Positions 10,180 through 21,863 of a stretch of DNA of 64,000 bases are shown here, one piece after another (the first letter of the stretch is position 1; each line of letters begins with the position of its first letter). The translations under genes were made by a program, and so were the position numbers. Where the stretch lies: NCBI GenBank assembly GCA_027605045.1, contig JAQFWX010000066.1:62001-126000 (forward strand), in the 5' to 3' direction. This stretch comes from Phallus indusiatus (taxonomy: Eukaryota; Basidiomycota; Agaricomycetes; Phallales; Phallaceae). Under the pieces are notes generated by a model that saw only the letters and a program-made list of their open reading frames with translations, was not told the DNA's origin and made no database searches.

Positions 10180-10321
10180 CGAGGTACGAAAAAGGAATGA
10201 GCGGAGCTCCGTTTAAGCGAGGTGTTACATGGGCATGACAGAGGTTGAGTTGGACAAGTGAGTGTGTAGGTCTTATCGTGAGTGACGTAGGCGTGATATG
10301 ATAACAGAAATAAACGGTAAA

Positions 10322-11228
10322 TGCTAGGGCTACTCATGTCAAGGTCCGAGTCTTCGGACGAGTTCGAGGAGTTCGAGAGGTTCGAGAATGAGTTCGAGAT
10401 CGATGAGGAACTTGGCTTCAACATATGTGTTGCGCCCGCTCTGGAAGGTCTGAGTTGTTCCTCGATTTGATTCGGTAACGACAGGTACTCATGACAATGA
10501 TGTCCAACCACGATGACAATAACTTCGTCGGCACAGACGACGAAGTTTGAGATGACTTCGAAGAAGTTGTCGAGCAAGAATCAGATAAAGAGAATATATT
10601 GAAACAAACCAAAGTTCAATTTCAAGACGACTCTAACTATGTATTTTACATGGGTTTATATACATATTCTAGAGTCAGGGTCGAAGACAAAGAAATACAA
10701 GTTAGAAAAGTATTTCTTGCTTACATAATCAAACTCATGGAAAACATGAGTTTTCGCTAACTAAGAGATTAAACAAAGGGAAACAATACGACATCATGAG
10801 AACCTCTTATATAAGTCGTTCTAGAATAGATCGTTAGTCTAGATGCTAGTCTAGACTCGATCAGTTTGAGTGTAGTTCGAGTTCGGTTCGTCGAAGAGGT
10901 TCAGTCATAAATAGTTCGTCGGAAACGTATTGGAATCGAAGTCATGATTTCGGATCATGACAACTCAGCTCACACTAGAGGGAGGGGATCCTAAGAGATA
11001 TATATTGAAGGGGAAGACTAACTACTCACCTAGAGGGAGGGGATCCTAAGAGAACAAGCTTAGGGACCCTCACTTTAGGGACAACGACTATATACATAAA
11101 AACGGTAGTGCAGCGTGCGGCCCTGACACAGCTAAGTGCTAAGTGCCCGAACCGAACCTAAGCAATGCGATGTCACGGGCATCACGCTGGGTACGAGCGC
11201 GCAACGCGCGTGAGTAAAGAAAGTGAAC
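10322..11228 (-). repeat. LTR family A, truncated, with LTR C inside
   Basis: The LTR-A sequence starts at 10322 (TGCTAGGG, one change from TGTTAGGG), is broken by a solo LTR C and continues 10968-11228. Its far end is lost. A short unassigned piece (11229-11292) follows. Confidence 0.8.
10337..10962 (-). repeat. Solo LTR family C
   Basis: 626 bp, closely similar to the LTRs of element C (22209-22831). Target duplication ACTCA at 10332-10336 and 10963-10967. Confidence 0.93.
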
Positions 11229-11292
11229 TAGACGATAGGACTCTAACGGGCGCTAAACGACTCCACATAGGGAGCTACGCTCCCTTACAGCA

Positions 11293-11480
11293 GATGTTCC
11301 AGGAGTTAAGAGAGACGGGTACGTCTCTATTCGAGTTGTGAGATTGAGTTGGACAAGTGTGCATGTTGGTCTTATCGTGAGTGACATAAGCGAGATAAGA
11401 TTACAGAGATGAACAGTAAATGATCGGATATGGATTACATAACATTACCGGAAGTGATGTCATGAATCGGATCATGACAC
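11293..11480 (-). repeat. LTR family B fragment
   Basis: It matches the last roughly 190 bp of LTR B as read on the plus strand (compare 14116-14300), ending GGATCATGACA. It overlaps in content with 8400-8456 plus 10246-10321, so it comes from a second family-B copy. Confidence 0.75.
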
Positions 11481-11845
11481 CTGCATTACTTTGTAGTATT
11501 TAAACTCGTTGTAAATACCATACAAAGTCGTCTTGAAATCAAACTTTGATTCAATTCAAATATATTTCATTGTATTTCAAACCTCCTTGAATTACAACTC
11601 TTCTTTTATCTCGAAGCCTCATTTTCTATCGAACTCTCGATTTCTCGATTTCCTGCCTTTGGCGACTCTGTCGCCAAAGTCTTCGTTATCTCCAGTTGTT
11701 CCCTGTTGTGAGTGCTGATTCATCACGATCCAAATTGAGGAATACTATCAGGCCTTTGGAGCGGGCGCAACACATAAGTTGAAGCCAAGTTCCTCGTCTC
11801 TCGATCTCTCGATCTCGCGATCATGAACAGTCTCGGATCTTGACA
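11481..11845 (+). repeat. Diverged LTR related to family C
   Basis: It shares with LTR C the GTCGTCTTGAAAT start-site segment, the GGAGCGGGCGCAACACAT segment and the final GATCTTGACA, but is otherwise diverged and shorter. Pol copy 2 starts directly after it. Confidence 0.55.
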
Positions 11846-12702
11846 TGAGGTCGATGACCCCTACATACCAGACCTGGTAGATGTCGAGTCCGAGATTGAG
11901 GAAGGTGATCAAGTATTCGTGATATCGATGTTGCCCGACGAGCCTGATGTTCACCGCATACATGCCACCGAGACTATCTCTCAACGACTGGCCCAGGCCC
12001 ATGCCAACAACACAGACGCACCAATTCCAAAAGGTTTTCGGGATATTGTGCCGGAGAGGTTCCACGACTTTGCCAACATCTTCTCGAAGGAGTCGTTCGA
12101 GTCGTTGCCGCAGTCGAAGAAGTGGGACCACCCGATAGAGCTTGTGCCAGGTTCTGAGCCCAAGTCTTGCAAGATCTACCCGTTGTCACCCAACAAACAA
12201 GCCGAGTTATGTAGATGCGTTTCTAGAAGAGAACCTCGCGTCTGGACGAATCCGACCCTCCAAGTCACCAATGGCGTCCCCGGTGTTCTTTATCAAGAAG
12301 AAGGACGGTTCTCTCCGTCTCATCCAAGATTATCGCGCATTGAATGCTATGACGATCAAGAATCACTACCCGCTGCCTCTGATCTTGGAGCTCATCAACA
12401 AGTTACAAGGTGCCCAGTACTTCACCAAGCTGGATGTGCGTTGGGGTTACAACATGTGGATAAAAGAAGGAGACGAGTGGAAGGCTGCTTTCCGCACCAA
12501 CTGCGGCCTTTTCGAGCCTCTGGTAATGTTCTTTGGTCTCACTAACAGTCCTGCCACCTTCCAGACGATGATGAACGAGATTTTAGAAGACATGATCTCT
12601 GAGGGTGTTGTTGCCGTCTACATCGACGACATTCTCATCTACACTTGGGATCGGGAACAGCACGACCAGGTCACCTGACACGTTCTCAAACGTCTACATG
12701 AG

Positions 12703-13097
12703 TGTCAGGGTACGTCTCAGGTTAACGGTCACTCTAGTATATTAGCGTAGTATAGTATAACCTACTTAGATGCCTACGCGCTCTACGTCGGTCATACGGT
12801 ACCCGGTATACCGGTCCGTATTCATCTCTCGCGTATTCTTCCGAACTCTCCCCATTTCTCCGTTCGCTCCATTCTGCCATATCTCCCTCTTTCTCTATGT
12901 CATCCGTATGTCCTCGGCTACCGTCCTTCCTATTGGTAGATAATGCACCTGATAGCTATTGGTTAGAGATAGCGCAATCATGTATATATACAACTGTGCG
13001 CGCATGTGTAGTTCCTTGCGCTATTATAGACTGGGTTACTGGGTTATAGTAGCAGTCTGATCCTTAAGTCTAATCGCTGAATGATCGTGCCCTAACA
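12703..13097 (+). repeat. Solo LTR family E
   Basis: 395 bp, TGTCAGGGTACG ... CCCTAACA, with target duplication ATGAG at 12698-12702 and 13098-13102. It is inserted in the RT part of pol copy 2. Confidence 0.96.
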
Positions 13098-13434
13098 ATG
13101 AGCACAAGCTGTACCTCAAAGTGGAGAAGTGCGAGTTCTGCCGGACAAAGATTGAGTACCTTGGCGTCGTCATTTCCAAGAACACCGTCGAGATGGATCC
13201 CACGAAAGTCTCGGGTGTCAGAGACTGGCCAGTCCCAAAGAACGTCACTGAGGTCCAGTCTTTCTTAGGTTTCGCCAACTTTTATTGTCGGTTCATCAAG
13301 GACTTTGCGCGTATCACTAATCCCATGTTCGGGTTAACCAAGAAGGACACTCCCTTCATCTGGTCCGACACTTGTCAACATGCCTTCAATACTCTGAAGT
13401 CGTCGATTACCTCTGCTCCCATTCTCCTCATCCC

Positions 13435-14300
13435 TGTCAAGTACCGATATCCGGGAACGGTAATAGATACTGTAATGTATTTTAGTCGCTGAATATAACA
13501 CCAATAACTGTCACCGTTGGTTGACGATAGTCAGGACTTGGCCTCAACCTATAAGAGGTTGTGCCGCGACAGTCTTCTTCAGGATTTGTCCTGACGTTCG
13601 TCACGAGCGTCGAGTTTGTCAAGGACGTTACAGATATGTGCGTTCCGAGCTTCGAGAGTCGCGAGCTGTATCTCGTATTGAATGATATCAAGCTCAACGA
13701 TAATGAAGAAAGCTTTGAGATGCAACTCTCGGCAACGACGGATGGCTTCCGTTGCTGCAAGCCTCGAGGAAAGATCTCGACGTTCAATGGTGAAGAGAAT
13801 AAGAGAAAAGAGAGTTTATAGAGATATCGAACTACGTTCGATATTAAGTCTAAAGAACTATCTACGTGTATGCTAGGGTTTATATACACGTCAGATAAAT
13901 AATTCTAGCTCAGTTCGAAATAGATTCCGAACTTGAGAAATACAAACAAGTCGTGAGATTCGTAAGTTACATCAATATATGCAGGGTATGATGTCTCATG
14001 TGATGAACATGAGGTGTGCAGGGATAAGAGCTGTGCATACATGGACCTATGTTCGTCATCTATGATCTCATAACCGGAACGTGCATGAAATATTCTAGAA
14101 AGGCCTTTCCGCGGGTGTTCCAGGAGTTAAGGGAGACGGGTACGTCTCTATTCGAGTTGTAAGGTTGATTGGGATGACTGAACACGAAGGTCATATTGTG
14201 AGTGACGTAAGCGTGATAAGATAACGGAGAGAAACGGTAAATGATCGGATATGGATTACATAATGTTACCGGAAGTGATGTCATGAATCGGATCATGACA
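13435..14300 (-). repeat. Solo LTR family B, complete reference copy
   Basis: 866 bp, with target duplication ATCCC at 13430-13434 and 14301-14305. Its removal restores the pol copy-2 reading across the RT/RNase H junction. The sense strand is minus, judged by the TATATAAA box that is shared with family C. Confidence 0.95.
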
Positions 14301-15974
14301 ATCCCCAACCCCGCTAACCCTTACCGAGTCGAAGCTGACAGCTCCGACTTTGCAATGGGCGCAGTTCTTTCACAGTTGTCGAACGAGGATGGTAAATGGC
14401 ACCCAGTTGCGTTCTTCTCGAAGGCCCTCAGTCCCGTCGAACGCAACTATGAGATTCATGACAAGGAGATGTTGGCTATCATACGATCCTTGGAAGAATG
14501 GCATCATTTTCTTGAAGGCGCGTCTCACCCCATCGACATACGGACCGATCACAAGAATCTGGAGTACTTCATGTCCACGTGTAACCTCAACCGTCGCCAA
14601 GCTAGATGGTCGGTATATCTCTCATGTTTCGACTTTACTCTTCAGCATATACCGGGAAAGTCGATGGGGAAACCTGACGGCCTATCCCATCAACCAGACC
14701 ATGGCTCGGGAAAAAATGACAATCGCAACGTCACTCTAATCCGACCTGAAATGTTTGCAATCAATGCTCTGCAAACATTCCGTCTTAAAGGGGAGGAGGA
14801 GGATCTCTTATGCCAGATTCACAAGGCCAATCGAGAAGGCAAGGTCGAGGATAGCATGTCCAAAGCCGTCGCGGCACTTCGTGCCCTAGGTGGTCGTTCA
14901 GCTCACTCATCAGAATGGTTTGAAGACCAGGACCTCCTGTACTACCGTGGCAAGGTTTACGTGCCAAACGTTGATGAGCTACGTCGGAAAATCCTTTCCT
15001 GACATCACGACACCAAACTCAGGGGTCATCCAGGTCATTTCAAGACCCTTGAGCTTGTTTCGCACACCTTTTGGTGGCCAGGTGTTTCTAGGTATGTCCA
15101 ATGCTACGTTGAGGCTTGCGACATGTGTCTGCACACGAAACCATCGCATCATGCTCCGTATGGCCTTCTCCGACCCACAGAAGTGCTGAGTCAACCTTGG
15201 GAGCACATCTCAGTCGACTTCATTGTGGAACTGCCAGAATCCAACGGTTTCGACACCATCCTCTCCGTCGTCAACTCTCTCACCAAACGGGTGTGCCAAC
15301 GTTTACAACACTTGACGCAACAGGTCTGGCCCAACTGTACCTTCAACACATCTGGAAGCTTCATGGTCTCCCCATGAAAGTGATCTCTGACAGAGGTCCC
15401 CAGTTCGCGGCCCACTTCACACAAGAGCTTTCTAGACTCCTCGGCATACGACTCGTGCCCTCTACAGCATATCACCCTCAAACCGATGGTCAGACGGAAC
15501 AGGTCAATGCAGAAGTCGAACAGTACCTTTGACTTTTCACCTCAGAGTGCCAGGACGACTGGGACCAGCTGTTGCCCATGGCTGAGTTTGCATACAACAA
15601 CCATGTGCACTCAGCTACGCATGCGACACCCTTCGAGCTTGACATTGGATGACATCCACGTATGGGATTCGAACCGCGACTTGCTGACTCGAAGATCGAG
15701 TCTGTCAACGAATTCAAGACATGTATTCCGGAGACGACTCGAGTACAAGGTGTGTTGGGAAGGCTACGGTCCTGAGCATGATCAGTGGGAACCCGAGTCG
15801 AACATTGCAGCCCCAGATCTCATTAGGCAATTCCACCATGAACATCCGAGTGCGCCACGCTCGATAAATGGTCTCCTTTTCCATCATCACCCTCGGTTCG
15901 ATTTCTCCAAGTTGCAGGCCTCATTAGTCGAGGCTACAGGCATCGGGATGTCGCCTCGTTAAAGGGGGGGGTGG

Positions 15975-16204
15975 TGTCAGGGTACGCCGCTGCCACCTCT
16001 CATTTTCCTTATTTATTATCATCGGTATATATTCATTTCTATCTCATTCGCATTTCCCGTACATTACATTCTTCCTCCGTTTGTTTGTCCTGTCCCTATT
16101 TCACTTTCTCTGCTTGCGTGCGTTGCGCACTCGCACCTGGCGCAATGCCCATGACATCACATCGCTTGGGTTCGGTTCGGGTGCCTAGCACTTAGTTATG
16201 TCAG
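15975..16204 (+). repeat. 3' LTR of pol copy 2, truncated
   Basis: It starts TGTCAGGGTACG right after the purine tract of copy 2 and follows LTR A for about 230 bp. It stops abruptly at TATGTCAG, where an oppositely oriented LTR-A end begins. Confidence 0.85.
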
Positions 16205-16361
16205 TGTTAGGGCTACTCAGCTCAGACTAGAGGGAGGGGATCCTAAGCAATATATTGGAAGATAACTATACTACTCACCTAGAGGGAGGGGATCCTAAGA
16301 GAACAAGCTTAGGGACCCTCACTCTAGGTACAGCTACTATATACATAAAATGACGACGCGG
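16205..16361 (-). repeat. LTR family A, first part of a split copy
   Basis: TGTTAGGGCTAC up to the GACGACGCGG segment of a reverse LTR A. The details match the subfamily of 28810-29205. It ends at the unique island. The corresponding other half is at 18958-19136. Confidence 0.8.
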
Positions 16362-16480
16362 TGTCGCGCACCAAAATCTTCCTAATTGGGGAAGGTTCTT
16401 TTTTTGTTCAAAGCGGAGTTCTAATCATCCAGAAATCCCATATTGACAACATCACCGCCTCAAAAAATTCAAAACATAAA

Positions 16481-17131
16481 ATGACTATGTTCACATTCCA
16501 TTACTCTTCATCAATATCTTTACCAATCCCAAATTCCCCCACTGGATCACCAGTCCCATCTGATAATGATTCTATACCTCCATTTCGCTTTTCACCTTCT
16601 AGTCCCAGAACATACGATCTGGATCTCAATACGACTTTGTATACTTATAGTTCCCAGTATGCAAGTCTCGATATCGACTCGGAAACGTACTTGCCGAAGA
16701 AGCCTTCACCTCTTATTATTCATCAGTGTAGAAGCTCAGATCTGGTTCACCCCGGGATCATGTTCGGAGAGAAAGTCTATATCGAGGAGAAACTAGACTG
16801 GTTTACAGTTGTTAATGTGTATTCGACACCAGAATCAGCTATACGAGACTCGTATCGAATATGGTTAGCAACTCAAGATGGATTTGAATTCACGTTTTTA
16901 GTACTGGATGTGCCAAGTCGATGGGTAATCATGAAGGGCATGAATACTCAAAGACTCAGCCCTTACAGACCTGCAAATTTAATCCCAGAAGATACCCCAC
17001 CATCACGATTCTCTCCACTTTCACCTCAAACTTCTCCGATACAATCATCCCCTTCCCTTCCCAGTTCCTCTTCCCCTACCAAGCGATCCTTCCGAAAGAT
17101 CCGACGAGTTTGTTCCAACATTTTTGGATGA
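16481..17131 (+). CDS. Unknown protein in the unique island (216 aa)
   Basis: An ATG-started frame of 216 codons with no retroelement motif. The open frame extends upstream to the island edge, but the ATG at 16481 is the first sensible start. The protein has Ser/Pro-rich ends, a central more structured part (about residues 90-160, rich in aromatic and beta-type residues) and a basic C-terminus. No signal peptide or membrane segment is evident. A second frame 108 bp downstream (17240) may be a distant paralogue: both have an HP/YP motif, then a Trp, then a hydrophobic strand ending in (V/F)xDxP. I do not recognise the family. It could be a captured host gene or cargo. Confidence 0.45.
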   Translation: MTMFTFHYSSSISLPIPNSPTGSPVPSDNDSIPPFRFSPSSPRTYDLDLNTTLYTYSSQYASLDIDSETYLPKKPSPLIIHQCRSSDLVHPGIMFGEKVYIEEKLDWFTVVNVYSTPESAIRDSYRIWLATQDGFEFTFLVLDVPSRWVIMKGMNTQRLSPYRPANLIPEDTPPSRFSPLSPQTSPIQSSPSLPSSSSPTKRSFRKIRRVCSNIFG

Positions 17132-17239
17132 ACCTAGAACAATAAAGATAGCGTACGAGGCAAAAACAATCAGATCCACTTATTTTTCTTCTTCTTTGAA
17201 CAGTTCCCTTAGCGCCCCTCTTCATCTTGTCATCCCAAT

Positions 17240-17821
17240 ATGTCGTACAATAACGAAAACTCACAAAATCCTACTCCTTATTTACAACTTCCCTTCTTCC
17301 CCTTTACATTCCGTTCTTCTCTTCGAACCGGTCCAAATCCAGGCTTTCTCACCCTTATCCGTGTCTACAATACACTCGTTCCCGAAATCAACATCGATCC
17401 TAATACCATACTCCCCACGACACCACCCCCTGTGATGGAAGTAACTGTTCCATATGATGATTTAGAACTAGGATACCCACGAGCCTTAACTCTATACGAA
17501 CGAACCAACATCAATGTCATGCACGAGTCGTATGAGTTTGTCGGGTTCCTAACTGCTCAACGGGATGGAGTAGTCATATGGAGATTAGTTTTTCGTCACT
17601 GGTTCTATGGTTACGTACAGTTCTTATTTGTTGATGCCCCTTTTTCTGCCATGCCACCTCCCCCAGACTTTTCTGAAGCTCGTACGCACCCTTTACCCAC
17701 TTATCAAGAAGTGGAAAGTGATCTGTTCGAAGATCTGAGGCGACCATCGTTACCTACCCCTCACATCATTCTTCCACTGCCACGAAGAAGCCGATCTCAG
17801 CAGCCAGAGCCAGATCAGTAA
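17240..17821 (+). CDS. Unknown protein in the unique island (193 aa)
   Basis: An ATG-started frame of 193 codons, in tandem with 16481-17131. Residues about 75-135 hold the segment that resembles its neighbour, with FVDAP at its end. The C-terminus contains PLPTYQEVESD and an Arg-rich end. No known domain is recognised. There are no in-frame stops, unlike the retroelement debris around it, which argues for a gene that was recently functional. Splicing to 16481-17131 is possible but not needed. Confidence 0.45.
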   Translation: MSYNNENSQNPTPYLQLPFFPFTFRSSLRTGPNPGFLTLIRVYNTLVPEINIDPNTILPTTPPPVMEVTVPYDDLELGYPRALTLYERTNINVMHESYEFVGFLTAQRDGVVIWRLVFRHWFYGYVQFLFVDAPFSAMPPPPDFSEARTHPLPTYQEVESDLFEDLRRPSLPTPHIILPLPRRSRSQQPEPDQ

Positions 17822-18590
17822 GAAGAATAAGATGGTATGGTATGGTACAGGATAGAGGCAGCGCGGGAAGTGCCAGGTGTTGAGTCAGGCAAGGGCTGTG
17901 TCTTGAGCCAGTTTTGTTCTTCTTATTTGATCTCTTTTTTTGTTTTCTTTTGTTCTTTTGTTTTGACTTCATCATTTTCCCCTATCTATGTTTATGATTC
18001 CTTTTGTTGTAATTGTATCCCCATCATTCTCTCGCGATTCTCCTATCCTCCATATTTCTTTTGTTCTTTTTGTTTCCTCCTGTTTGTTATCCCGGTGAAC
18101 GATGAGTGATCGTCTCACCAATGCTATGCACTCTGAAAGGTATAAATACTGCATGTAAATACTTGTATCAGCAGCAATTCTACCGGACGAGTTGTCTCAC
18201 AGTTTAAGTCTCAGTCAAGTTCAGTTTAAGTCAAGTTCAGCTCAAGTCAAGTTTCGCCTCTAGTCTATTTCTATGCTCATATCTATATCATTGGATTAAC
18301 TCTGAGTGAGGTCTCGGAGTATAAACTAGCGATTTTATTTCAGTTTATCGCTTTCACTAACTCACACAGGAATTCAGTCATCATTGATTGCAGGTCCTCT
18401 CTTTAGTCGCATTCCAAGTTCATTGCCGATTTTCTGTTCACCCTCTCACTTGCACAATTGCATACGATCTTTTATCATTGCAGTTGTTGTTGGTGTTTCG
18501 TTTGTGTTGGTTTGATATCGACGCATACATCCCTCCCCCATTCCCCACACACACCCACTCCCTCTCTCACATTGAATTCAGCACCAGGAC
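17822..18590. other. Non-coding part of the unique island
   Basis: It is T-rich and has no convincing gene. A TATA-like GGTATAAATAC lies at 18136-18146. About 70 bp later come repeats of the word CAAGTTCAG or TTAAGTC (about 18200-18255), followed by intron-like stretches ending in TTGCAG. It looks like a promoter and leader, perhaps of a lost retroelement. Confidence 0.35.
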
Positions 18591-18854
18591 TGTAACGTTT
18601 CGTTACGGTTTACGATTAGCCCAGTTCTTACAGACTCACAACAAACAGTATAAAGCTGTATATTTGCAAGTGCAGGTAAGAAAGGCTGCCGGCGCCTTTA
18701 CCGTTACGCAGTATTTACTGGTGTGACGGCGCCTATGTACATTACATAATACTAGGTACTTGTGCAGGCGATGATCGTCTGCATACAATTGTATGTATAT
18801 ACGAATATGTACTATGGTTAATAGTAGTCCGCTGCTCATAGCGGAACCGTTACA
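18591..18854. repeat. Solo LTR family D
   Basis: 264 bp with strongly palindromic ends, TGTAACGTTTCG ... CCGTTACA, and target duplication AGGAC at 18586-18590 and 18855-18859. The second copy is at 32251-33382. Confidence 0.93.
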
Positions 18855-18957
18855 AGGACACGCTCCACGGTAGACTTACCGACCTCAAAACAAATATCTC
18901 ATTGTAGTCCGATCATTAATAGCCGACACATTTAGCTATTCACATCGGATCGTTACA

Positions 18958-19136
18958 ATGGGCATCACACCGGGTATGAGCGCGCAACGCGCGCGAGTAA
19001 AGAAGGTGAAATATGGACAGAGAGAATAAACGGAAGGTAGAAGTAATGCACGGGAAGTATAAATAAGATAGAAATAGATATATACCGATGATAATAATTA
19101 AGGAAAAATGAGGGGACGCGGTAGCGTACCCTGACA
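18958..19136 (-). repeat. LTR family A, second part of a split copy
   Basis: It continues a reverse LTR A from GGGCATCAC to the terminal CCCTGACA. Together with 16205-16361 it forms one LTR lacking about 65 bp and interrupted by the 2.6-kb island. The right flank is integrase sequence of pol copy 3. Confidence 0.8.
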
Positions 19137-19486
19137 GGGAGTTCGACAATAAAATCAACCAATATGAATTGCCATGGTCGATTTGGGGTTTCAGTAGGTT
19201 GTAATTCGTCATAAGGAGTGTGTTGAGAGGGTTTCATACACATACAGGTGTCACAGGCCTCTACATACCGTTGCACATATCAAGAAATCCCGGGCCACCA
19301 GAAGGTTCGTGACACTAGTTCCAACATTTTGAATCGACCTGGGTGACCAGCGAGTTTGGTGTCGTGGTGTCATTGGAGGATTTCTCGTCGCAGATCATCC
19401 ACTTCGGGAACATAAATCTTCCCTCAGTAGTAAATGACATCTTGATCTTCAGCCCATTCGCTAGTGTGAACCAATTTCCCACCTAT

Positions 19487-19886
19487 TGTTAGGGCTACTC
19501 AGCTCACACTAGAGGGAGGGGATCCTAAGAGAATATATTGGAAGGGAAACTAACTACTCACCTAGAGGGAGGGGATCCTAAGAGAACAAGCTTAGGGACC
19601 CTCACTCTAGGGACAGCAACTATATACATGAAAAACGATAGCGCGGCGTGCGGCCCTGACACAGCTAAGTGCCAGACGCCCGAACCGAACATAAGCGACG
19701 TGACGCCTACGGCGTCACGCCGGGTACGAGCGCGCGACGCGCGCAAGTAGAGAAAGTGGAATAGGGACATAGGGAGCAAACGGAGGGTGGAGGTAATATA
19801 TGGGAAATGTCAATAAAGTAGAGGGGAATATATACCGATGATAATAAATGAGGAAAAATGAGGGGACGCGGTAGCGTACCCTGACA
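19487..19886 (-). repeat. Solo LTR family A
   Basis: 400 bp with target duplication CCTAT at 19482-19486 and 19887-19891. It is inserted in pol copy 3. Confidence 0.95.
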
Positions 19887-20289
19887 CCTATTGCTTTGAG
19901 GGATTCGATGGCTTTCGAGATGCTATCTTCTCGTTTGCCTTCTCTGTTCGCTTTCCGTATCTGGCCTAGGAACTCGTCCTCCTCCCCTCTAAGGCGAAAT
20001 GTTTGCATGGCGTTGATCGCAAACATTTCAGGGCAGATTAGGGTGATACCCTGATTGTCCAGCTTTCCCGAGCCATGATCGGTGCAACGTGAGAGACCAT
20101 CAGGCTTACCCATCGATTTACCAGGTATATGCTGCAAGGTGAAATCGAAATGCACAAGATAGACTGACCAACGAGCTTGCCTATGATTTAGATTATGAGC
20201 TGTCATGAAATACTCGAGATTCTTGTGATCTGTGCGAATATCGATCAGGTGAGTCGCACCTTCTAAGAAGTGTCACCATTCTTCCAATG

Positions 20290-21155
20290 TGTCATGATCC
20301 GATTCATGACATCACTTCCGGTAACATTATGTAATCCATATCCGATCATTTACCATTTATCTCCATTATCTTATTACACTTACATCACTCACGATAAGAC
20401 CTTCGTGTTCAGTCATCTCCATCAACCTCACAACTCGAACAGAGACACACCCGTCTCTCTTAACTCCTGGAACACCCGCGGAAAGGCCTTTCTAGAATAT
20501 TTCACGCACGTTCCGGTTATGAGATCATAGATGACGAACATAGGTCCATGTATGCACAGCTCTTATCCCTGCACACCTCATGTTCATCACATGAGACATC
20601 ATACCCTGCATATATTGATGTAACTTACGAATCTCACGACTTGTTTGTATTTCTCAAGTTCGGAATCTATTTCGAACTGAGCTAGAATTATTTATCTGAC
20701 GTGTATATAAACCCTAGCATACACGTAGATAGTTCTTTAGACTTAATATCGAATGTAGTTCGATATCTCTATAACAACTCTCCTTCTCTATTCTATTCAT
20801 CATTGAACGTCGAGATCATTCCTCGAGACTTGCAGCAACGGAAGCCATCCGTCGTTGCCGAGAGTTACATCTTGAAGCTTTCTTCATTATTGTCGAGCTT
20901 GATATCATTCAATACGAGATACAGCTCGCGGCTCTCGAAGCTCGGAACGCACATATCCGTAACGTCCTTGACAAACTCGACGCTCGTGACGAACGTCAGG
21001 ACAAATCCTGAAGAAGACTGTCGTGGCACAATCTCTTATAGGTTGAGGCCAAGTCCTGACTATCGTCAACCAACGGTGACAGTTATTGGTGTTATAGTCA
21101 GCGACTAAAATACATTATAGTATCTATTACCGTTCCCAGATATCGGTACTTGACA
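20290..21155 (+). repeat. Solo LTR family B
   Basis: 866 bp, TGTCATGATCCG ... GGTACTTGACA, with target duplication CAATG at 20285-20289 and 21156-21160. The TATATAAA box at about 20704 gives the plus strand as sense. Confidence 0.95.
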
Positions 21156-21863
21156 CAATGCTCGAATGATGGCCAACATCTCTTTATCGTGGATTTCGTA
21201 ATTTCGCTCGACTGGGCTTAAGGACTTGGAGAAGAAGGCTATAGGGTGCCATTTGTTGTCCGCAAGAGAAGGTTGAGACAAGACGGCACCTGTCGCAAAG
21301 TCAGAACTGTCAGCTTCCACTCAGTAAGGTTTCGATGGATCAGGAATCGCAAGAACTGGTGCAGAGGTCATTGCCAATTTCAGAGAGTCAAAAGCTCGTT
21401 GACAAGTGTCAGACCGGATGAACGGAACCTCTTTCTTGGTGAGACCGAATAGAGGGACAGCAATGAGCGAGAAATCCTTGATAAATCGACAATAGAAGTT
21501 TGTGAAACCTAAGAATGACTGAACTTCGGTAACGTTCTTTGGGATTGGCCAGTCTCTGACCCCTGACACTTTCGTGGGATCCATTTCGACAGTGTTCTCG
21601 GAAATGATCAGACCTAAATACTCGATCTTGGTACGGCAGAACTTGCATTTCTCGGCCTTGAGATAGAGTTTATGCTCCCTTAGATGTTCTAAGACACGGC
21701 GTGTGATGCGATCGTGCTCTTCTTTCGTTCTCATATAGATCAGGATATCATCGATATAAACAGCCACGACTCCTTCCGTGATCATGTCCTCGAAAATCTT
21801 GTTCATCATTGTCTGGAAGGTCGCTGGACTGTTAGTCAAACCAAAGAACATGACCAAGGGTTC

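Larger units (their letters stand above)
8457..10240. repeat. Solo LTR family J, interrupted twice
   Basis: It begins TGTTACGCGACG and ends GGGCATGACA, with target duplication GAGGT at 8452-8456 and 10241-10245. Removing LTR E (8825-9576) and LTR A (9784-10179), each with its own TSD, leaves about 626 bp. It is the only family-J copy I found. The orientation is not certain. Confidence 0.8.
1521..10321 (-). repeat. LTR family B, split by nested insertions
   Basis: The pieces 1521-1864, 8089-8456 and 10246-10321 match consecutive parts of the complete 866-bp LTR B at 13435-14300. They are separated by the intact chromovirus (1865-8083, TSD ATCTT) and by LTR J (8457-10240, TSD GAGGT). The last part of the LTR is missing at 10321, where an LTR-A copy begins, so no TSD is visible for this LTR itself. 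Confidence 0.8.
11846..15974 (+). pseudogene. Decayed pol of a second family-A element
   Basis: It aligns with copy-1 pol from about codon 235 to the end. Gag, protease and the 5' LTR are missing. It is broken by two solo LTRs (12703-13097 and 13435-14300), a small insertion near 12210 that shifts the frame, an internal deletion of about 390 nt at 15722 (GPY/F region) and in-frame TGA codons at 12676, 15000, 15530 and 15650. Most of the stops are CGA to TGA. The RT block with YIDD, RNase H, integrase and chromodomain are still recognisable. It cannot encode a working polyprotein. Confidence 0.93.

Noticed and set aside
9960..10577. A 205-codon minus-strand open frame
   Set aside because: It runs across LTR A, part of LTR J, the end of LTR B and into LTR C. 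It is a chance frame through stacked repeats.
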